Assembly: GCF_003026215.1 (NCBI RefSeq)
Contig: NZ_PYOC01000004.1
Span: forward strand, 248,001-312,000
Reading direction: 5' to 3'
Length of the DNA: 64,000 bases
Origin: Photobacterium indicum
GTDB taxonomy: Bacteria > Pseudomonadota > Gammaproteobacteria > Enterobacterales > Vibrionaceae
The translations under genes were made by a program, and so were the position numbers. The notes beneath the pieces were generated by a model. It searched no databases and was not told the DNA's origin. It saw only the letters and a program-made list of their open reading frames with translations. Below are positions 1 through 10,510 of the stretch, one piece after another. How positions within the stretch are numbered: position 1 is the first letter of the stretch; each line of letters begins with the position of its first letter.

Positions 1-40
1 TCATTGCCAGATTATAAGAGAATTTTTAAGGCCTACCTCC

Positions 41-541
41 ATGGATATGACAAACGCTCAACGTTTAATTCTTTCAAACCAGTATTACCTAATGTCTCAA
101 CTAACACCTGAAAATGAAGCGAAATATCGTCGTTTACAAACTATTGTAGAACGCGGATACGGCTTACAGATGCGTGAGTTAGATAAAGATTTTGGCTGCC
201 TTCCTGAAGAAGCATGTCGTAACATTATCGATTACATGGAAATGCACCACGCATTACAAGAGTCGTACAAAATGTTAGATGATGCGAGTCAATCACAAGT
301 AGAACCTCGTCGCCTTCAATTTCTTGGATTTGATGCAGCTACTGAATCACAACAAGTGCACTACGTGCGTTTCTTAACAGAAGAAGAAGGCTTATACCCT
401 CAGTTTGATAAGTCTGAACATCAGTTCAACAGCCAGGTACCGATGCAAGATAAGTATCAACGTATGCTACAAACATGGCGTAACTGTCCACGTCAGTATC
501 ACTTATCAAGCAGTGAAATTACGCAAATTTTAAGTGCATAA
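41..541 (+). CDS. yfbU: UPF0304 protein YfbU
   Basis: A 166-residue soluble protein of the YfbU (UPF0304) family. The N-terminus [13 protein letters not shown] and the segment [16 protein letters not shown] are the family's best conserved stretches, and the length matches the E. coli protein. The molecular function is not established; no catalytic motif or membrane segment is visible. The start at the ATG of MDMTNAQR aligns with the E. coli start. In E. coli yfbU lies next to yfbV-ackA; here about 13 kb of other genes separate it from yfbV, so the neighbourhood has been expanded. It is followed by its own hairpin terminator and is probably monocistronic. Family assignment is secure, role unknown. 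Confidence 0.93.
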   Translation: MDMTNAQRLILSNQYYLMSQLTPENEAKYRRLQTIVERGYGLQMRELDKDFGCLPEEACRNIIDYMEMHHALQESYKMLDDASQSQVEPRRLQFLGFDAATESQQVHYVRFLTEEEGLYPQFDKSEHQFNSQVPMQDKYQRMLQTWRNCPRQYHLSSSEITQILSA

Positions 542-586
542 TTGATGCTGTTATAATCAATTTACTGACTTGTAGAACTTACATTT

Positions 587-612
587 AAAACCGGAGGACT
601 CCCTCCGGTTTT
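587..612 (+). terminator. Rho-independent terminator of yfbU
   Basis: Perfect 11-bp stem (AAAACCGGAGG / CCTCCGGTTTT) with a 4-nt loop, ending in a short T-run, 46 bases after the yfbU stop codon. Confidence 0.85.
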
Positions 613-815
613 GTCATTTCTGTGTGGGGAATATTTTTTGTGATAATACGCATCAGTAAGCACAAGATGAGTTACTTTTGACACGCATGTGAAATATGAA
701 AATTTAAAAGCGCTAGCGACTTAAAATATTAATGAACACAGCCACTATTTGGCTATAATCACAATAAATTACCCTGTATATAAGAATATAATTAAAAGAA
801 ATTATTATTAAACTT

Positions 816-2093
<1,278 letters not shown>

Positions 2094-2095
2094 TT

Positions 2096-4456
2096 GTGTT
2101 TAGCAAGAAAACGATTGGCTACCGACTCACATCCTCTATTGCCTTTATGGGGTTTCTTACCATTAGTGTGGGGCTCATTGCCGTTATTAATTGGGAAACA
2201 TTAGACGATAAAATTGAAACTATCGTGAATAGAAACATGCCGACATTACGTGCGAGTTACCAACTTGAACGCAATACCGCGAGTTTGCAGGCAGCCCTCA
2301 ACCTATTAAGTCATAATACCGATCCCATTTTGCATCGTAACCTTAAGCAAAACATTTTCATTAAACTGGAATTAATCACTGCCGCAATAACCGAAACCAC
2401 CAGCTTAGGCGACTACCCTGCAATAAAGGCAGAACATGCCATTTTAGCCAGCGATATTACTGCTTATACTGTCTTATTAGATCAACGCAATAAACATTTA
2501 CTGTCGTTAACGACCACGGTGAATAGCATTAAATGGCTACACCAAGATTTGATAGATGAGCTTACCCCACTCCGTCAAGAGGTCGAGTGGCAACTAACAC
2601 GCCTATTGCCAAATGTGATCAATACTCATTCGATCACTGAAATCATGACCGAATTTTCATTAATCCAATCAATCACGGTTAAAGAAAATGAGCTGAACCA
2701 ATTAGTACAAGAAATTTTATTGCAGCGACATGAACGCGACATTAGTAATGCCTTCTACTTTATTGGTTATAAAATCAAAGAAGTCAGTAATATGAGTCAA
2801 ACACTCAGTCATTACCCTTCGACGGTGTCTTACCGACAACTACTCAAGGAATTAATTGTTTTAGTCCAACCTATGGGCGTACTGGAAAAACAATTACGAG
2901 AAGATGTATTACTCTTCAATACCATCAAAGAATATGCTGAACGTATTCAGAACCGGTTACGTGATCAAGAAGAATTAATTCAAACAATGGCAGAACAAGC
3001 AACAACCTCATTGAAACAACTCAATGATGAAACTCGCCACTCCATTACTGTCAGTAATTTTATACTCTTTGGGGTCGTCTCCTTAGCCATCTTCTTATCT
3101 ATCGTGATCTCAATCTACTTAGTAAATCGCGGTATTGTTAAACGCCTTAACCTTCTCAGCAAAGCACTTTACGACGTTGCCAATGGCAATCTTAATACTG
3201 AAATTAACGTGACAGGAAATGACGAAATTGGAATGTTGGGTAATAATTTGCAGTATTTCTGTCAGCAAATGCAAGAGATGCAGCAAAGTAACGCCTTGAA
3301 TCTGATTAACAATACTCAGGCGAGTATCATCACCTGTGATTTAAATGGTGTAGTCGAATCGGTCAATACCAGTGCATTGAAACTATTTAATTACGATACA
3401 TCTTCTAAGACGAATACAATCTGGAATTTGTTTGATAAAAATATGCAACAACGCTTAAAATCTTTATTTGTCGATAGTAGCCCGCTTTTGGTCAAAGGAG
3501 CGTGTAACCTTACTCTCAAACACAACACCAAAGATGAATGTGTATATTTACGGCTCGATTTCCGTCTATTTACCCAAGGTAATAGTGATAAAGTTATTAT
3601 CACGATGACGGATATTACAGAGCAAGAAAATGCTGCTCGTTGGTTAGAGAATATGGTTCGTGAGAAAACGCTATCATTGACCAATCGTAACCACCAATTA
3701 AAGCTGGAAGTTGAAGACAGGAAGCGGGTTGAAAATGATTTACTTTCCGCTCAAGATGATCTTATTCAAGCAACAAAAATGGCCGTTGTCGGGCAAACAA
3801 TGACATCACTTGCGCATGAATTAAATCAACCATTATCCGCGATTTCAACATATGTCTTCACCGCAAAAATGGCTGTCGAAAAAGAAAATTATGCCCGATT
3901 ACCCGCCAGTTTAAATAAAATAGACAACCTAACTGCTCGAATGGGACGTATTATTGCAAGTCTGCGCAGTTTCTCGCGTAAGCAATCTGCGAATAATCCT
4001 CTGGTATCAGTCAATATTCGAGAATCAATTAACCAAGCAATGTTAATTGTTGAAAGTCGGGCGAAAACACAAAAAACCATCATCACCAATACCATTAATC
4101 AGGATCTATTCGCGAATGCTGATCAAGTGCAATTTGAGCAAGTACTCGTCAATTTATTGGTTAATAGTTGTGATGCGGTCGCAGGGCAAGAACAGCGCGA
4201 AATTTCTGTTTTTAGCTTATTAAATAACAATCCATTATTGCGTATTGCAGTGAGCGATACGGGTAATGGTTTTGACGCTGAAATTATAAAAAAACTATTT
4301 ATTCCCTTCACAACAACAAAGGATGTTGGGCTTGGCCTAGGCCTGAGTATCTGCCGTTCAATTATGAACCGTTTAGGAGGGGATATTTTCCTAGCTTCAA
4401 CTATTGAAGGAGGGGCTATGGTCGTATTGGAGTTGAATAATCATGATCATAAATAA
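2096..4456 (+). CDS. pgtB: PgtB-like membrane sensor histidine kinase
   Basis: A 786-residue hybrid-free sensor kinase. TM1 is at about residues 10-30, a large helical periplasmic domain follows, TM2 is at about 316-346 (VSLAIFLSIVISIYLV), then HAMP (about 347-400), a PAS-like domain (about 400-510), a coiled coil, and the kinase core. The phospho-acceptor is His574 in the H-box GQTMTSLAHELNQPL; N-box VNLLVNSCDAV, G1 SDTGNGFD and G2 GLGLGLSIC are all intact, so it should be active. The start is GTG at 2096, 2 bp after the upstream gene, preceded by AAGGT. The response regulator overlaps its 3' end. By the pgtCBA analogy it reads the binding protein and phosphorylates the partner regulator. 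Gene symbol rests on operon architecture plus family resemblance. Confidence 0.8.
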   Translation: MFSKKTIGYRLTSSIAFMGFLTISVGLIAVINWETLDDKIETIVNRNMPTLRASYQLERNTASLQAALNLLSHNTDPILHRNLKQNIFIKLELITAAITETTSLGDYPAIKAEHAILASDITAYTVLLDQRNKHLLSLTTTVNSIKWLHQDLIDELTPLRQEVEWQLTRLLPNVINTHSITEIMTEFSLIQSITVKENELNQLVQEILLQRHERDISNAFYFIGYKIKEVSNMSQTLSHYPSTVSYRQLLKELIVLVQPMGVLEKQLREDVLLFNTIKEYAERIQNRLRDQEELIQTMAEQATTSLKQLNDETRHSITVSNFILFGVVSLAIFLSIVISIYLVNRGIVKRLNLLSKALYDVANGNLNTEINVTGNDEIGMLGNNLQYFCQQMQEMQQSNALNLINNTQASIITCDLNGVVESVNTSALKLFNYDTSSKTNTIWNLFDKNMQQRLKSLFVDSSPLLVKGACNLTLKHNTKDECVYLRLDFRLFTQGNSDKVIITMTDITEQENAARWLENMVREKTLSLTNRNHQLKLEVEDRKRVENDLLSAQDDLIQATKMAVVGQTMTSLAHELNQPLSAISTYVFTAKMAVEKENYARLPASLNKIDNLTARMGRIIASLRSFSRKQSANNPLVSVNIRESINQAMLIVESRAKTQKTIITNTINQDLFANADQVQFEQVLVNLLVNSCDAVAGQEQREISVFSLLNNNPLLRIAVSDTGNGFDAEIIKKLFIPFTTTKDVGLGLGLSICRSIMNRLGGDIFLASTIEGGAMVVLELNNHDHK

Positions 4457-5726
4457 TGATGTACAAGTACTCATCGTTGACGATGACAAAGATGTTATAG
4501 AAGCGTATCAAGATTTACTTGAAATCTCTGGCTATAAAGCGCAAGCAACCACAGATCCGACTCAAGTATTAGGTATGATCACTAAAAATTGGTCAGGGGT
4601 GATTGTATCTGACATGTACATGCCAGGTTTGGATGGTATGGAATTACTGGCCAAAATTAAAGACTTTGATAATGAGTTGCCAGTCATACTTATTACGGGC
4701 CATGGTGATATTCCCATGGCTGTCGATGCAGTAAAGAAAGGCGCTGTCGATTTTCTCCAGAAGCCATTGCAACCGACTGAGTTACTAACATTACTTGAAG
4801 TACTACTGCCTAAACGCAAGCAAGTGATCGAGCAGCGCCAAAGCTTGAGTCACACCGTGTCTGAAGTCTTAATCGGTGATAGCCCGCTGATCGTAAAACT
4901 GCGAGAGCAAATCGCAAACATTGCCTTGACTAACAAGGATGTATTAATTGATGGGGAGAGCGGCACAGGTCGACGAACCGTGTCAAAACTATTACATCAT
5001 AGCCACCAACTAAGCATCGGCCCCTACGTTGAAATTGATGGTAGCGAAATTACGTGTACCCCCGATCTTCAGCGCACGATGATTTCAGTACGAAGTGGCA
5101 GCTTATGCTTAACCAATCCACATAGAATGCCAATGGAAGTACAACAATGGCTATGCCGCTTTTTACTTGAGCAAGATCGTCAAGGTAAAAAAGAAGTGCG
5201 TGTATTAGCGATTATTGATGGTGATGCAGAAAAAATCGTTGAAAGTGAAGAGATGTTACCCGAGCTTTTTTACTTTTTAAGCCAAATACGCTTTGCAGTA
5301 CCCACACTTCGACAACGCACGAGCGATATCACCCCGATTTTTAAACATTACCTAAAGTTTAGCTGTAAGAAGTTGAACAAAGCTGTTCCCGCTGTCGACA
5401 AAGCGTATATCAATACACTCAATCGACACCAATGGTCAGGCAACATACATGAACTAAAAAGTGTTGCAGAGCTATATGCTATTGGGATCGTAAAATTGAC
5501 AGGGCAAGAGCGTTCTAAGCCGCTAGAGCAAATGAGTAGCCCGCTTGATGAATTAGTTGATAGCTATGAAAAACAAGTCATTGAAGATGCGCTATACCTT
5601 TTCACAGGACGTATCAACGAAGTGTCATCTTACTTACAGATACCGCGAAAAAAACTGTATTTAAGAATGAAAAAACACGATTTAGATAAAGCGGAATTCA
5701 AGGTGAGACCCACCAGTGAATTTTAG
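4443..5726 (+). CDS. pgtA: PgtA-like NtrC-family response regulator with degenerate AAA+ domain
   Basis: A 427-residue regulator overlapping the kinase gene by 14 bp, hence translationally coupled. Receiver domain residues 5-120 with phospho-acceptor Asp57 (VSDMYMPG), a central AAA+-like region (about 140-350) and a Fis-type helix-turn-helix at the C-terminus (about 380-420). The central domain looks non-catalytic: the Walker A lysine is Arg (GESGTGRR instead of GESGTGKE), the Walker B segment reads GSLCLTN instead of GTLFLDE, and no GAFTGA loop that contacts sigma-54 is present. Family knowledge therefore predicts that it cannot act as an ordinary sigma-54 activator; it may activate sigma-70 promoters or act by binding alone. 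Targets are not visible here. Confidence 0.8.
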   Translation: MIINNDVQVLIVDDDKDVIEAYQDLLEISGYKAQATTDPTQVLGMITKNWSGVIVSDMYMPGLDGMELLAKIKDFDNELPVILITGHGDIPMAVDAVKKGAVDFLQKPLQPTELLTLLEVLLPKRKQVIEQRQSLSHTVSEVLIGDSPLIVKLREQIANIALTNKDVLIDGESGTGRRTVSKLLHHSHQLSIGPYVEIDGSEITCTPDLQRTMISVRSGSLCLTNPHRMPMEVQQWLCRFLLEQDRQGKKEVRVLAIIDGDAEKIVESEEMLPELFYFLSQIRFAVPTLRQRTSDITPIFKHYLKFSCKKLNKAVPAVDKAYINTLNRHQWSGNIHELKSVAELYAIGIVKLTGQERSKPLEQMSSPLDELVDSYEKQVIEDALYLFTGRINEVSSYLQIPRKKLYLRMKKHDLDKAEFKVRPTSEF

Positions 5727-5776
5727 TGCCTCGAAAGATAAATACGTGTTCTAAACACAGAACAACATTAAAAAAA

Positions 5777-5808
5777 GCCCCGCAAGATATAACCTTGCGG
5801 GGCTTTTT
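5777..5808 (+). terminator. Bidirectional terminator between the pgt-like operon and the UPF0319 gene
   Basis: Perfect 10-bp GC-rich stem GCCCCGCAAG / CTTGCGGGGC, 7-nt loop, T-run on the right and A-run on the left, placed between convergent genes. Confidence 0.9.
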
Positions 5809-5859
5809 GTTTATGATAATTACAGCTTTGCTTAAATACGCTAATTTATCGTTCTAAAT

Positions 5860-6501
5860 TTATAAACCTAGCGCCCAACGTATAAATTCTTTGCGGCGTT
5901 TTTTATTAGCATCTTGGTATAAATCTTTCATCAACTGATCCGCTTGAGCTGGCGTTAATTGGTTAATATCAACCGTTGAGACAGATTGAGAAGAGGCTGT
6001 TATTACAGCTGGTTGTGGCAAAGTTTGTATTTCACTCGGTGCTATTTGAGCCGCTAAAATATCATTATAGTTAGCCATTAATGGTGAACCTGATACCACC
6101 ACCTTTTCACTATCAAAACTAACAGACTTGCCAGCTGTATCGGTTAATTCAAAACTAGGGTTCTTAGCAAAACGTTTTACGTCTTGCTGGGTATCAACAC
6201 GAGGAGCCAATAATTCAACCACCTCACCATCATTGGCTGAAAAACGAATTAAAATCGGTTGCGATGACACATACCCCATCGATTGCCCCGTCGAGTGCGG
6301 ATTAGTAGGACTATCAAAACGTACCAACACCAGCTGATCCCCTTCTGGTAGTGCTACTGTTTTTGTCGCTTTTTTAATTTCCAGATGCTGAGCCGCAAGA
6401 ATTTCAAAATTGCCAGGCATTTTCAAGGTTACTTCTGCCATGGCAACTTGTGAAGTCAATACCAAAGGTAACGCAAATGCTAACAGTGTTTTTTTCATCA
6501 T
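5860..6501 (-). CDS. UPF0319 (YccT/DUF2057) exported protein
   Basis: A 213-residue periplasmic protein with a clear signal peptide (MMKKTLLAFALPLVLTSQVAMA, cleavage before EVTLKMPGNFEI). The VTLKMPGNFEILA opening and the later DILAAQI region fit the UPF0319/YccT family (DUF2057), whose biochemical function is not settled. It is preceded on the same strand by a porin gene but separated from it by a terminator, so it is likely to have its own promoter in the short gap 6502-6536 or to be expressed by read-through. No catalytic motif is visible. Confidence 0.8.
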   Translation of the reverse strand: MMKKTLLAFALPLVLTSQVAMAEVTLKMPGNFEILAAQHLEIKKATKTVALPEGDQLVLVRFDSPTNPHSTGQSMGYVSSQPILIRFSANDGEVVELLAPRVDTQQDVKRFAKNPSFELTDTAGKSVSFDSEKVVVSGSPLMANYNDILAAQIAPSEIQTLPQPAVITASSQSVSTVDINQLTPAQADQLMKDLYQDANKKRRKEFIRWALGL

Positions 6502-6536
6502 GCTTTCTCTCTGAAAATAGATATTTTATAAATAGT

Positions 6537-6562
6537 AAAGCCAGCGTATCACCGCTGGCTTT
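6537..6562 (-). terminator. Hairpin terminator of the porin gene
   Basis: 10-bp perfect stem AAAGCCAGCG / CGCTGGCTTT with 6-nt loop just downstream (minus strand) of the porin stop codon. The T-run is short, so termination may be partial. Confidence 0.65.
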
Positions 6563-6584
6563 GTATCACACGTTAACAGCTCAA

Positions 6585-7616
6585 TTAGAACTCGTAACGT
6601 AGACCTAAGTGGTAGAAGTCTTCTGATGCATTACCAGAAAAGCCTTTAGATTGACCATCGTCACCATCACGGAATACATAGCTCGTGAAGATAGAAGAAC
6701 GATCTGTTAGCTTATATTGTGCTTCAAACGTTGTATCTTTCAGCTCAAGGTTGTCGCCATCTTTGTTATCAAGAGAGCGGTAACCAGCACGTAGTACCCA
6801 ATCGGCATTTAAGTCGTAAACGGCTGTTAGCTCATAAACTTCATCCGTACTTTTAACTGATGAACCATCACGCTTAACTTCATCTTCAGAGTACATTGCG
6901 CCTAACATTAGATCGCCAACGTAGTAACGTGTACCTGCGCCCCAGAACGTGTACTTATCGCCATCGTTACCTTTATTGTACTGATATGCCACGACAGGTG
7001 CTAACTTGCCCGCATTACCTAGGTCAAACGTATAACGAAGCGCTGTGTTATAAGCCGCATCTAGATCTGAAGAGCCATTACCTAAGATATAAGCAACAGA
7101 AATATCAAGCGCATCAAAGCTGTTTTGGTACTGTAATGTACCATCTTGACGGAATACCTGTGTTGCCGTTGAATCAACTTGATCTACCTGACGAGCAATT
7201 GCCACATCAGATGCAGCGAAAACATCGGCAATATCGGTTAGCATGATCAGACCAGAAGCCACACGACCACCAGTAATTTTACCGTACTCAGACGCATCAA
7301 TACCTGCCCACACGTAACGTGCAGTTAGATCACTTGAGTCAGGATTTAAGCTATTAGCATATTCAGCAGCACCCACTTGGTATTCAGCCCAACCAATTAC
7401 CGATACTTTATCGTTAACCGTTTGAGATCCACCAAGACCAAAACGACCATCAAAATTACCTTGAGTATCTTCTGAACCTTTATCAGAAATGTTAAAACCT
7501 AAACGGCCGTAAACATCAACATTTGAACCGTCTTCACCTTGGTAAACGGTTGCGGCTTGTGCTGCGCCAGCCACTAACATGGCAGGTAAAAGAACTGCTA
7601 ATACTGTCTTTTTCAT
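6585..7616 (-). CDS. General outer-membrane porin (OmpH/OmpL type, Gram-negative porin family)
   Basis: About 343 residues: signal peptide MKKTVLAVLLPAMLVAGAAQA, then VDVYGRLGFNIS, the typical first strand of trimeric porins, a loop-3 region with acidic residues, alternating amphipathic strands and a C-terminal aromatic residue (YHLGLRYEF) required for barrel assembly. It should form a 16-strand trimeric diffusion channel. An in-frame ATG 33 bp upstream exists, but the start at 7616 is preferred since it carries AGGATT at proper spacing and directly begins the signal peptide. In Photobacterium and Vibrio such porins are commonly controlled by ToxR and by osmotic or pressure cues; that is family knowledge, not shown here. 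Confidence 0.88.
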   Translation of the reverse strand: MKKTVLAVLLPAMLVAGAAQAATVYQGEDGSNVDVYGRLGFNISDKGSEDTQGNFDGRFGLGGSQTVNDKVSVIGWAEYQVGAAEYANSLNPDSSDLTARYVWAGIDASEYGKITGGRVASGLIMLTDIADVFAASDVAIARQVDQVDSTATQVFRQDGTLQYQNSFDALDISVAYILGNGSSDLDAAYNTALRYTFDLGNAGKLAPVVAYQYNKGNDGDKYTFWGAGTRYYVGDLMLGAMYSEDEVKRDGSSVKSTDEVYELTAVYDLNADWVLRAGYRSLDNKDGDNLELKDTTFEAQYKLTDRSSIFTSYVFRDGDDGQSKGFSGNASEDFYHLGLRYEF

Positions 7617-8081
7617 TGTTTGAAATCCTAATATTGTTATTTTTTTCATCCCGACTTTGATTATGTGGATTCGGCGGTCACACAGACAAAGTCATGCAGC
7701 TCTTTTCTTCCTTGAAAGATCACTGAAACTCAATAGCAACAGCGACATATCTTCTACTACATAGAGGACAATACAAATTATTTAATGGAAAAAAACATGA
7801 GCAAAAAATGACTTCACATGCATTTATCGTTCAAGTTAAGGTGCAAGATAACCGAGAATGCTGAATAAAAGCTGAATGAAAGGATTCTTATTTCACGCTG
7901 TAAAATAATAGTTTTCAACTGTGATTCAGCTCTATTTTTTCATCGCGAATTATGTGATGTATATCCTTTAATCTCTTAAGTAACGAGCGTATAGAAGGCA
8001 AATAAGGAAGTATTCAGTGGGTAGTTACTTTCGAGGTTTGGTATTACAATGAGCACTGAATTTAATCGTGCGGTTTCCATC
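7617..8081. other. Intergenic region between divergent porin and rlmA
   Basis: About 430-465 bases without a supportable gene. It must hold the promoters of both divergent genes. AT-rich, with no clear sigma-70 hexamer pair, operator palindrome or small ORF that I can defend. Confidence 0.4.
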
Positions 8082-8897
8082 ATGTCTTATCAATGCCCTT
8101 TGTGTCACTCAGCTTTAGTCAACCATACTCAATACTGGCGCTGCGAGAATAATCATCAGTTTGATCTAGCTAAAGAAGGCTATGTGAATTTAATGCCCGT
8201 TCAGCATAAAAGTTCAAAGAACCCTGGTGATAACCAAGAAATGATGCAAGCACGACGTTTGTTTTTAAATACCAACCACTACCACCCACTGCGCGAGGCT
8301 GTGATCAAGCATCTTGATGAGCAATTGCCAGAGAACGCGCAACAATTATTAGATATTGGTTGTGGCGAGGGGTATTACACGTCTGAATTTACCCAATTAC
8401 AGGCTAAACACCCTGAATTAAGCGTACATGGGTTAGATATATCTAAAGTAGCTGTTCGCTATGCCGCCAAACGCTATAAAAACTGCCACTTCTGTGTCGC
8501 ATCGAGCCACCGCTTACCTTATTCCGATGCATACCTTGACGGTATAGTCCGTATTTACGCACCTTGTAAAGATGAAGAGCTACAACGCGCAGTTAAAAAA
8601 AACGGTATTTTAGTGACTGTTTCGCCTGCTGCGCGTCACCTATACCAGTTAAAAGAGTTAATTTACAACGGTGTACACTTGCACGATATGGAACCAGAAG
8701 TCATAGAAGGTTTCGATTTAATCGCCGATCAGCAATTACATTACGACATGACGCTAAACGGTGAAGAAGCAACAGCCTTAATGCAAATGACACCTTTCGC
8801 ATGGAAAACATCAGATGCTGTATGGGAACAACTAAAAACGGCGGTTGATTTACGCTGTGAAGCCGACTTTTCAATCCGCGTTTATCGTCGCCAATAA
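8082..8897 (+). CDS. rlmA: 23S rRNA (guanine-N1-745) methyltransferase RlmA
   Basis: A SAM-dependent methyltransferase that modifies G745 of 23S rRNA helix 35. The N-terminus carries a zinc-binding site (CPLC ... C ... H, in MSYQCPLCHSAL and WRCENNHQFD), followed by the family block LAKEGYVNLMPVQHK and the SAM-binding motif LLDIGCGEGYYTSEF. I place the start at the ATG of MSYQCPLC since this aligns with the E. coli protein; an in-frame ATG at 8049 with GAGG upstream would add 11 residues and cannot be excluded. Monocistronic as far as can be seen. Confidence 0.9.
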   Translation: MSYQCPLCHSALVNHTQYWRCENNHQFDLAKEGYVNLMPVQHKSSKNPGDNQEMMQARRLFLNTNHYHPLREAVIKHLDEQLPENAQQLLDIGCGEGYYTSEFTQLQAKHPELSVHGLDISKVAVRYAAKRYKNCHFCVASSHRLPYSDAYLDGIVRIYAPCKDEELQRAVKKNGILVTVSPAARHLYQLKELIYNGVHLHDMEPEVIEGFDLIADQQLHYDMTLNGEEATALMQMTPFAWKTSDAVWEQLKTAVDLRCEADFSIRVYRRQ

Positions 8898-8928
8898 CAA
8901 CTCTCTTCTTTTCCTTTAACTCCCAAGT

Positions 8929-8958
8929 ATTGATTATCAATTGCATTTGATAATCAAT
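8929..8958. promoter_or_regulatory. Perfect 12-bp inverted repeat, possible Fur-type operator upstream of chaN
   Basis: ATTGATTATCAA and TTGATAATCAAT are exact reverse complements separated by TTGCAT. The GATTATCA/TGATAATC half-sites resemble the hexamers of Fur boxes, and the downstream gene belongs to a haem/iron-linked family. No T-run follows, so a terminator for rlmA is less likely. Operator role is inference. Confidence 0.45.
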
Positions 8959-9110
8959 CTCATCTCCATTACTATCACACACCGTCTACAGTTATATCTA
9001 TTGCATGAGGCTTGATCACATCATGAATAAAATAGGTATTCATACTGTGTATTTCGACTTTGGCATGCACATCTTCGCATGTACGATATTTTTTAAGGTG
9101 TGATATTCAA

Positions 9111-10076
9111 ATGAAAAAGTGGTTCTCTCTTGGGCTAACCGGCATGCTTATGGGCTGTGCAACGCAATCTGAATTACCAGCAAATACAACAGCGACACAA
9201 CCTTTGCCCCCCACAATGTATGATTACACAATTACATCTCCACAAGGGGCAACGCTTAGCCTATCAAAACTGGCCTCAGCGATTAGCGATGCCGATATTG
9301 TTCTTGTGGGCGAATGGCATGGGCATCCAGGGGCGCACTTAATGCAAGCCCAACTGTTTGCTGAACTTTATCGCCAAAACCCTAATATGGCTTTATCGAT
9401 GGAACAATTTACCCGCGATAAACAGCCTTTAGTTGATCAATATTTAGCGGGAGAGATTGGCGAACAAACACTCATAAAAGAAGGGAATGCTTGGCCTAAC
9501 TATATCAGTGACTACCGTCCTTTAGTTGAATTAGCAAAACAAAATGGTTTGGATGTGATTGCCGCGAATGCGCCTAAGCCTATTGTTCGCTGTATTGGTA
9601 GAGAAGGCGCTGATTATCTTGATCGCCTACCGAGTAACGAACGTAAGTGGGTAGCTCATGATTTAACGTTAACAGCCGATGCTTACCAAGCGAAATTCAA
9701 AGCATCAATGCACCACGGTGATGAAGCAAAAACACAACGCCAGTTTGCTGCACAAACCGCTTGGGATGACACCATGGCAGAAAGTATGGTGGATTATTTA
9801 GCGAAACATCCTGGTAAGCAAATAATCCATGTTGCAGGGCGCTTCCATATTGCTGAAGGCTTAGGTACAGCATCACGCATTAAGGCACGTAACCCAGAAC
9901 TTAATGTCGTTATGGTGACTCCTGTCACTGAGCAATCGAATATCGCTGAGGATGCACCTGATTATAGAGTCAATGTGATGCCACTGCCCAAAGGTTATGT
10001 CAGTAAAGATAAAATGATGGCTGCAATGAAAAGCATTTCAGGCAGAAATAAAGAATTGAAGTGTTATACCAAATAA
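9111..10076 (+). CDS. ChaN-family haem-binding lipoprotein
   Basis: About 321 residues. The signal sequence MKKWFSLGLTGMLMGC ends in a lipobox (LMGC), so the mature protein should be a lipid-anchored envelope protein. The motif LVGEWHGHPGAH and the later MEQFTRD match the ChaN-like domain (haem-binding lipoprotein ChaN/PhuW group). The start at 9111 is chosen as it begins the signal peptide and has TAAGGTG about 10 bases upstream; an earlier in-frame ATG at 9060 would place 17 residues ahead of a lipoprotein signal, which is unlikely. A palindrome resembling a Fur site lies about 150 bp upstream. Role in haem handling is known for family members and inferred here. Confidence 0.8.
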   Translation: MKKWFSLGLTGMLMGCATQSELPANTTATQPLPPTMYDYTITSPQGATLSLSKLASAISDADIVLVGEWHGHPGAHLMQAQLFAELYRQNPNMALSMEQFTRDKQPLVDQYLAGEIGEQTLIKEGNAWPNYISDYRPLVELAKQNGLDVIAANAPKPIVRCIGREGADYLDRLPSNERKWVAHDLTLTADAYQAKFKASMHHGDEAKTQRQFAAQTAWDDTMAESMVDYLAKHPGKQIIHVAGRFHIAEGLGTASRIKARNPELNVVMVTPVTEQSNIAEDAPDYRVNVMPLPKGYVSKDKMMAAMKSISGRNKELKCYTK

Positions 10077-10510
10077 AACGAATAGCCAGAAAAGAGTAGT
10101 CCCCCATCGGCGGCCAGCAGGTGGAGGACTTAGGAGAGATACAGCTATATATCCCTTTTACTGGTTCAGTATCCTGCATCGACCTTTCCTGAAACTGAAT
10201 AGGCTTTGATTTTTTTAGCGCGAAAAATAAATCAGTTAAGAGCAATATTATCAAAAATTCCAATTAAGAATAATCAACCAAATTGATACCTAAACTACAG
10301 CACTTAAACGCTGCTCACCCTGCAGAATTCAAACCAATCCACCGCTATTTTATCAATGAACCACATATTAGATAGATATAATGTTTCAAGATTGTTAAAA
10401 ATTAGATGTTCTTTCTTTTCGCTTTGCGCTAAAACATTATCCTATGAGATCACAGTTCGAACTAGAGACTGCTCTCTAAATGGATAAAATAATAAAGCAA
10501 GGAGCTTGCA
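10077..10510. other. Intergenic region upstream of the TrpXYZ-type transporter
   Basis: About 430 bases with no convincing gene; a minus-strand reading frame here runs back into chaN and lacks support. The sequence at 10458-10465 (CGAACTAG) equals one half of the enterobacterial trp operator core, which is suggestive next to a putative tryptophan importer but is only 8 bases. The segment 10100-10220 is richer in G+C than its surroundings and could be a repeat fragment. Confidence 0.35.

Noticed and set aside
6896-7246. A 116-codon plus-strand frame inside the porin gene
   Set aside because: Antisense shadow of a strongly biased coding sequence.
10000-10263. An 87-codon minus-strand frame covering the end of chaN and the following gap
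   Set aside because: Overlaps a well-supported gene, no ribosome-binding site, no recognised family; only the non-coding part looks unusual.
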